Below the pieces are notes generated by a model. That model made no database searches, was not told the DNA's origin, and was given only the letters and a program-made list of their open reading frames with translations. Source: Chloroflexota bacterium (GTDB taxonomy: Bacteria; Chloroflexota; Dehalococcoidia; GIF9; UBA5629). From it: a DNA stretch of 6,306 nt. Of this stretch, positions 5,791-6,306 are shown piece by piece. The stretch is from contig VGOF01000092.1 of NCBI GenBank assembly GCA_016875975.1, positions 1 to 6,306 on the forward strand. The letters run 5' to 3'. Position 1 is the stretch's first letter. Each line of letters starts with the position of its first letter. The position numbers and the translations under genes are program-made.

Positions 5791-5883
5791 TGTAATCGGG
5801 GCGACGTGGCAATCCCAGCCTGGGCAGGTACTTACGCCATGCGGAGATTGCTTCACCCCGACAAATCGGGGTTCGCAATGACA
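5781..5883. repeat. Diverged palindromic unit before the RR2 leader
   Basis: The left half holds hairpin CCCGAT-GTA-ATCGGG (5786-5800) and GTGGCAATCCC. The middle is an unrelated stretch of roughly 25 nt. The right half, GGAGATTGCTTC onward, contains hairpin ACCCCGA-CAAA-TCGGGGT (5855-5872) and closes with CGCAATGACA (5874-5883). The outer left arm has been replaced by leader repeat sequence. Confidence 0.7.
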
Positions 5884-5891
5884 AGGGAAGA

Positions 5892-5953
5892 CTGTTGCCT
5901 CATGGCTGTTGCCTTGCAACGAGCCACGAGTCCCGAGCGACGAGCGACGAAAT
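5892..5953 (+). repeat. Leader repeat upstream of RR2
   Basis: Bases 5892-5943 (52 bp) are identical to 4480-4531 in front of RR1. The end, CGAGCGACGAGCGACGAAAT (5934-5953), is identical to 2656-2675 in front of HK2. The repeat stops 8 bp before the ribosome binding site. Confidence 0.9.
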
Positions 5954-5961
5954 GTGAAGGA

Positions 5962-5968
5962 AGGGAGG
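5962..5968 (+). promoter_or_regulatory. Ribosome binding site of RR2
   Basis: AGGGAGG lies 6 nt before ATG 5975. An in-frame TAA (5972-5974) directly precedes the ATG, so no earlier start is possible. Confidence 0.85.
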
Positions 5969-5974
5969 CGTTAA

Positions 5975-6306
5975 ATGACAAAAAAGCCTGCTGAAGTACT
6001 TCTAATCGAAGACAACCCTGGTGACGCCCGGCTCATCAAAGAGATGCTGGGCGAGGTCCCCGATGCCCGCTTTCACCTCGACATTGCCACCAGGCTGTCC
6101 GCAGGGCTGGAGAGCCTTGCCCAAAAGGAGCCTGATGTCATACTGCTGGACCTGGGGCTGCCAGACAGCCAGGGGCTGGAGACGCTGGCCAGCGTTTCCG
6201 CCCGGGCACCGACCACCCCCACCGTGGTATTCACCGGACTAGACGATGAGACAACGGCGCTGGAAGCAGTCCGCCGCGGCGCCCAGGACTACCTGGTCAA
6301 GGGCCA
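5975..6306 (+). CDS. Receiver-domain protein (RR2), 3' end outside window
   Basis: The visible 110 residues are nearly a full receiver domain. It starts MTKKPAEVLLIEDNPGDARL, with acidic pair E12/D13, phospho-acceptor D59 in VILLDLGLPDSQG, switch T87 in VVFTGLDD and K109 in DYLVKG. The protein should accept phosphate from a histidine kinase. The LGLPDSQGLETL and AVRRGAQDYLVKG motifs belong to a receiver type that I recall often heads longer proteins, with PAS and kinase domains after the receiver, so a hybrid kinase or an RR with an output domain may continue past the window. It differs clearly from RR1 and is not a recent duplicate of it. It shares RR1's 52-bp leader repeat, which suggests common regulation or a copied 5' region. 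Confidence 0.92.
   Translation, partial: MTKKPAEVLLIEDNPGDARLIKEMLGEVPDARFHLDIATRLSAGLESLAQKEPDVILLDLGLPDSQGLETLASVSARAPTTPTVVFTGLDDETTALEAVRRGAQDYLVKG

Larger units (their letters stand above)
5536..5994 (+). other. 152-codon open frame through the repeat array, probably not a gene
   Basis: ATG 5536 overlaps the GIY-YIG stop (ATGA, 5536-5539) and the frame stays open to 5994, into the second receiver gene. The translation is made of repeat peptides: CHCEERSDEAIS, CHCEESRCNRDDVAIS and MAVALQRATSPERR, with no domain. Other frames through the same repeats are also long and open, so lack of stops here is weak evidence of coding. Confidence 0.15.

Noticed and set aside
5088..5943. CRISPR array
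   Set aside because: Repeats differ in length and type, spacing is irregular, spacers are not unique sequences of constant size, and no cas gene is near.

Overview
The window looks like bacterial chromosomal DNA with a signal-transduction cluster whose spacers are full of palindromic repeats. All real genes lie on the + strand. The taxon cannot be fixed from the sequence. The mixed base composition, the PAS-rich kinases and receivers and the repeat types remind me of uncultured Chloroflexota (Dehalococcoidia-like) or similar environmental lineages, but this is low-confidence recall.

Layout: (1) 1-2265, a multi-PAS sensor histidine kinase (HK1), cut at its 5' end by the window. (2) 2266-2733, a 468-bp spacer with two large imperfect palindromes, a pair of C/T-rich hairpins of another family, and a partial copy of a leader repeat. 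(3) 2734-4110, a membrane histidine kinase (HK2) with about seven TM segments. Its transmitter module is nearly a copy of HK1's. (4) 4107-4472, a small four-helix-bundle protein (23S rRNA intervening-sequence/S23 family), overlapping HK2 by 4 nt and bracketed by 25-nt inverted repeats. (5) 4553-5011, a single-domain Rcp1/CheY-like response regulator (RR1). (6) 5012-5251, repeats. (7) 5252-5539, a small GIY-YIG nuclease with the same repeat units in the same orientation on both sides. (8) 5540-5974, a 435-bp repeat array. (9) 5975-6306, the start of a second receiver protein (RR2), cut at the 3' end.

The kinases probably autophosphorylate on the conserved His of their SHDLQEPLR motif and pass phosphate to RR1 and/or RR2. 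The cytoplasmic PAS array of HK1 and the membrane domain of HK2 would give different inputs to nearly the same output module. No output (DNA-binding or enzymatic) domain is visible in RR1 or in the visible part of RR2.

The most unusual content is in the repeats: a 52-bp sequence repeated exactly just upstream of both response-regulator genes, with a remnant upstream of HK2; inverted copies of its first half at the 3' ends of both kinase genes, one pair of which flanks the four-helix-bundle gene like terminal inverted repeats; and a GIY-YIG gene embedded in a palindromic repeat array. No rRNA, tRNA, CRISPR array or convincing intrinsic terminator was seen.
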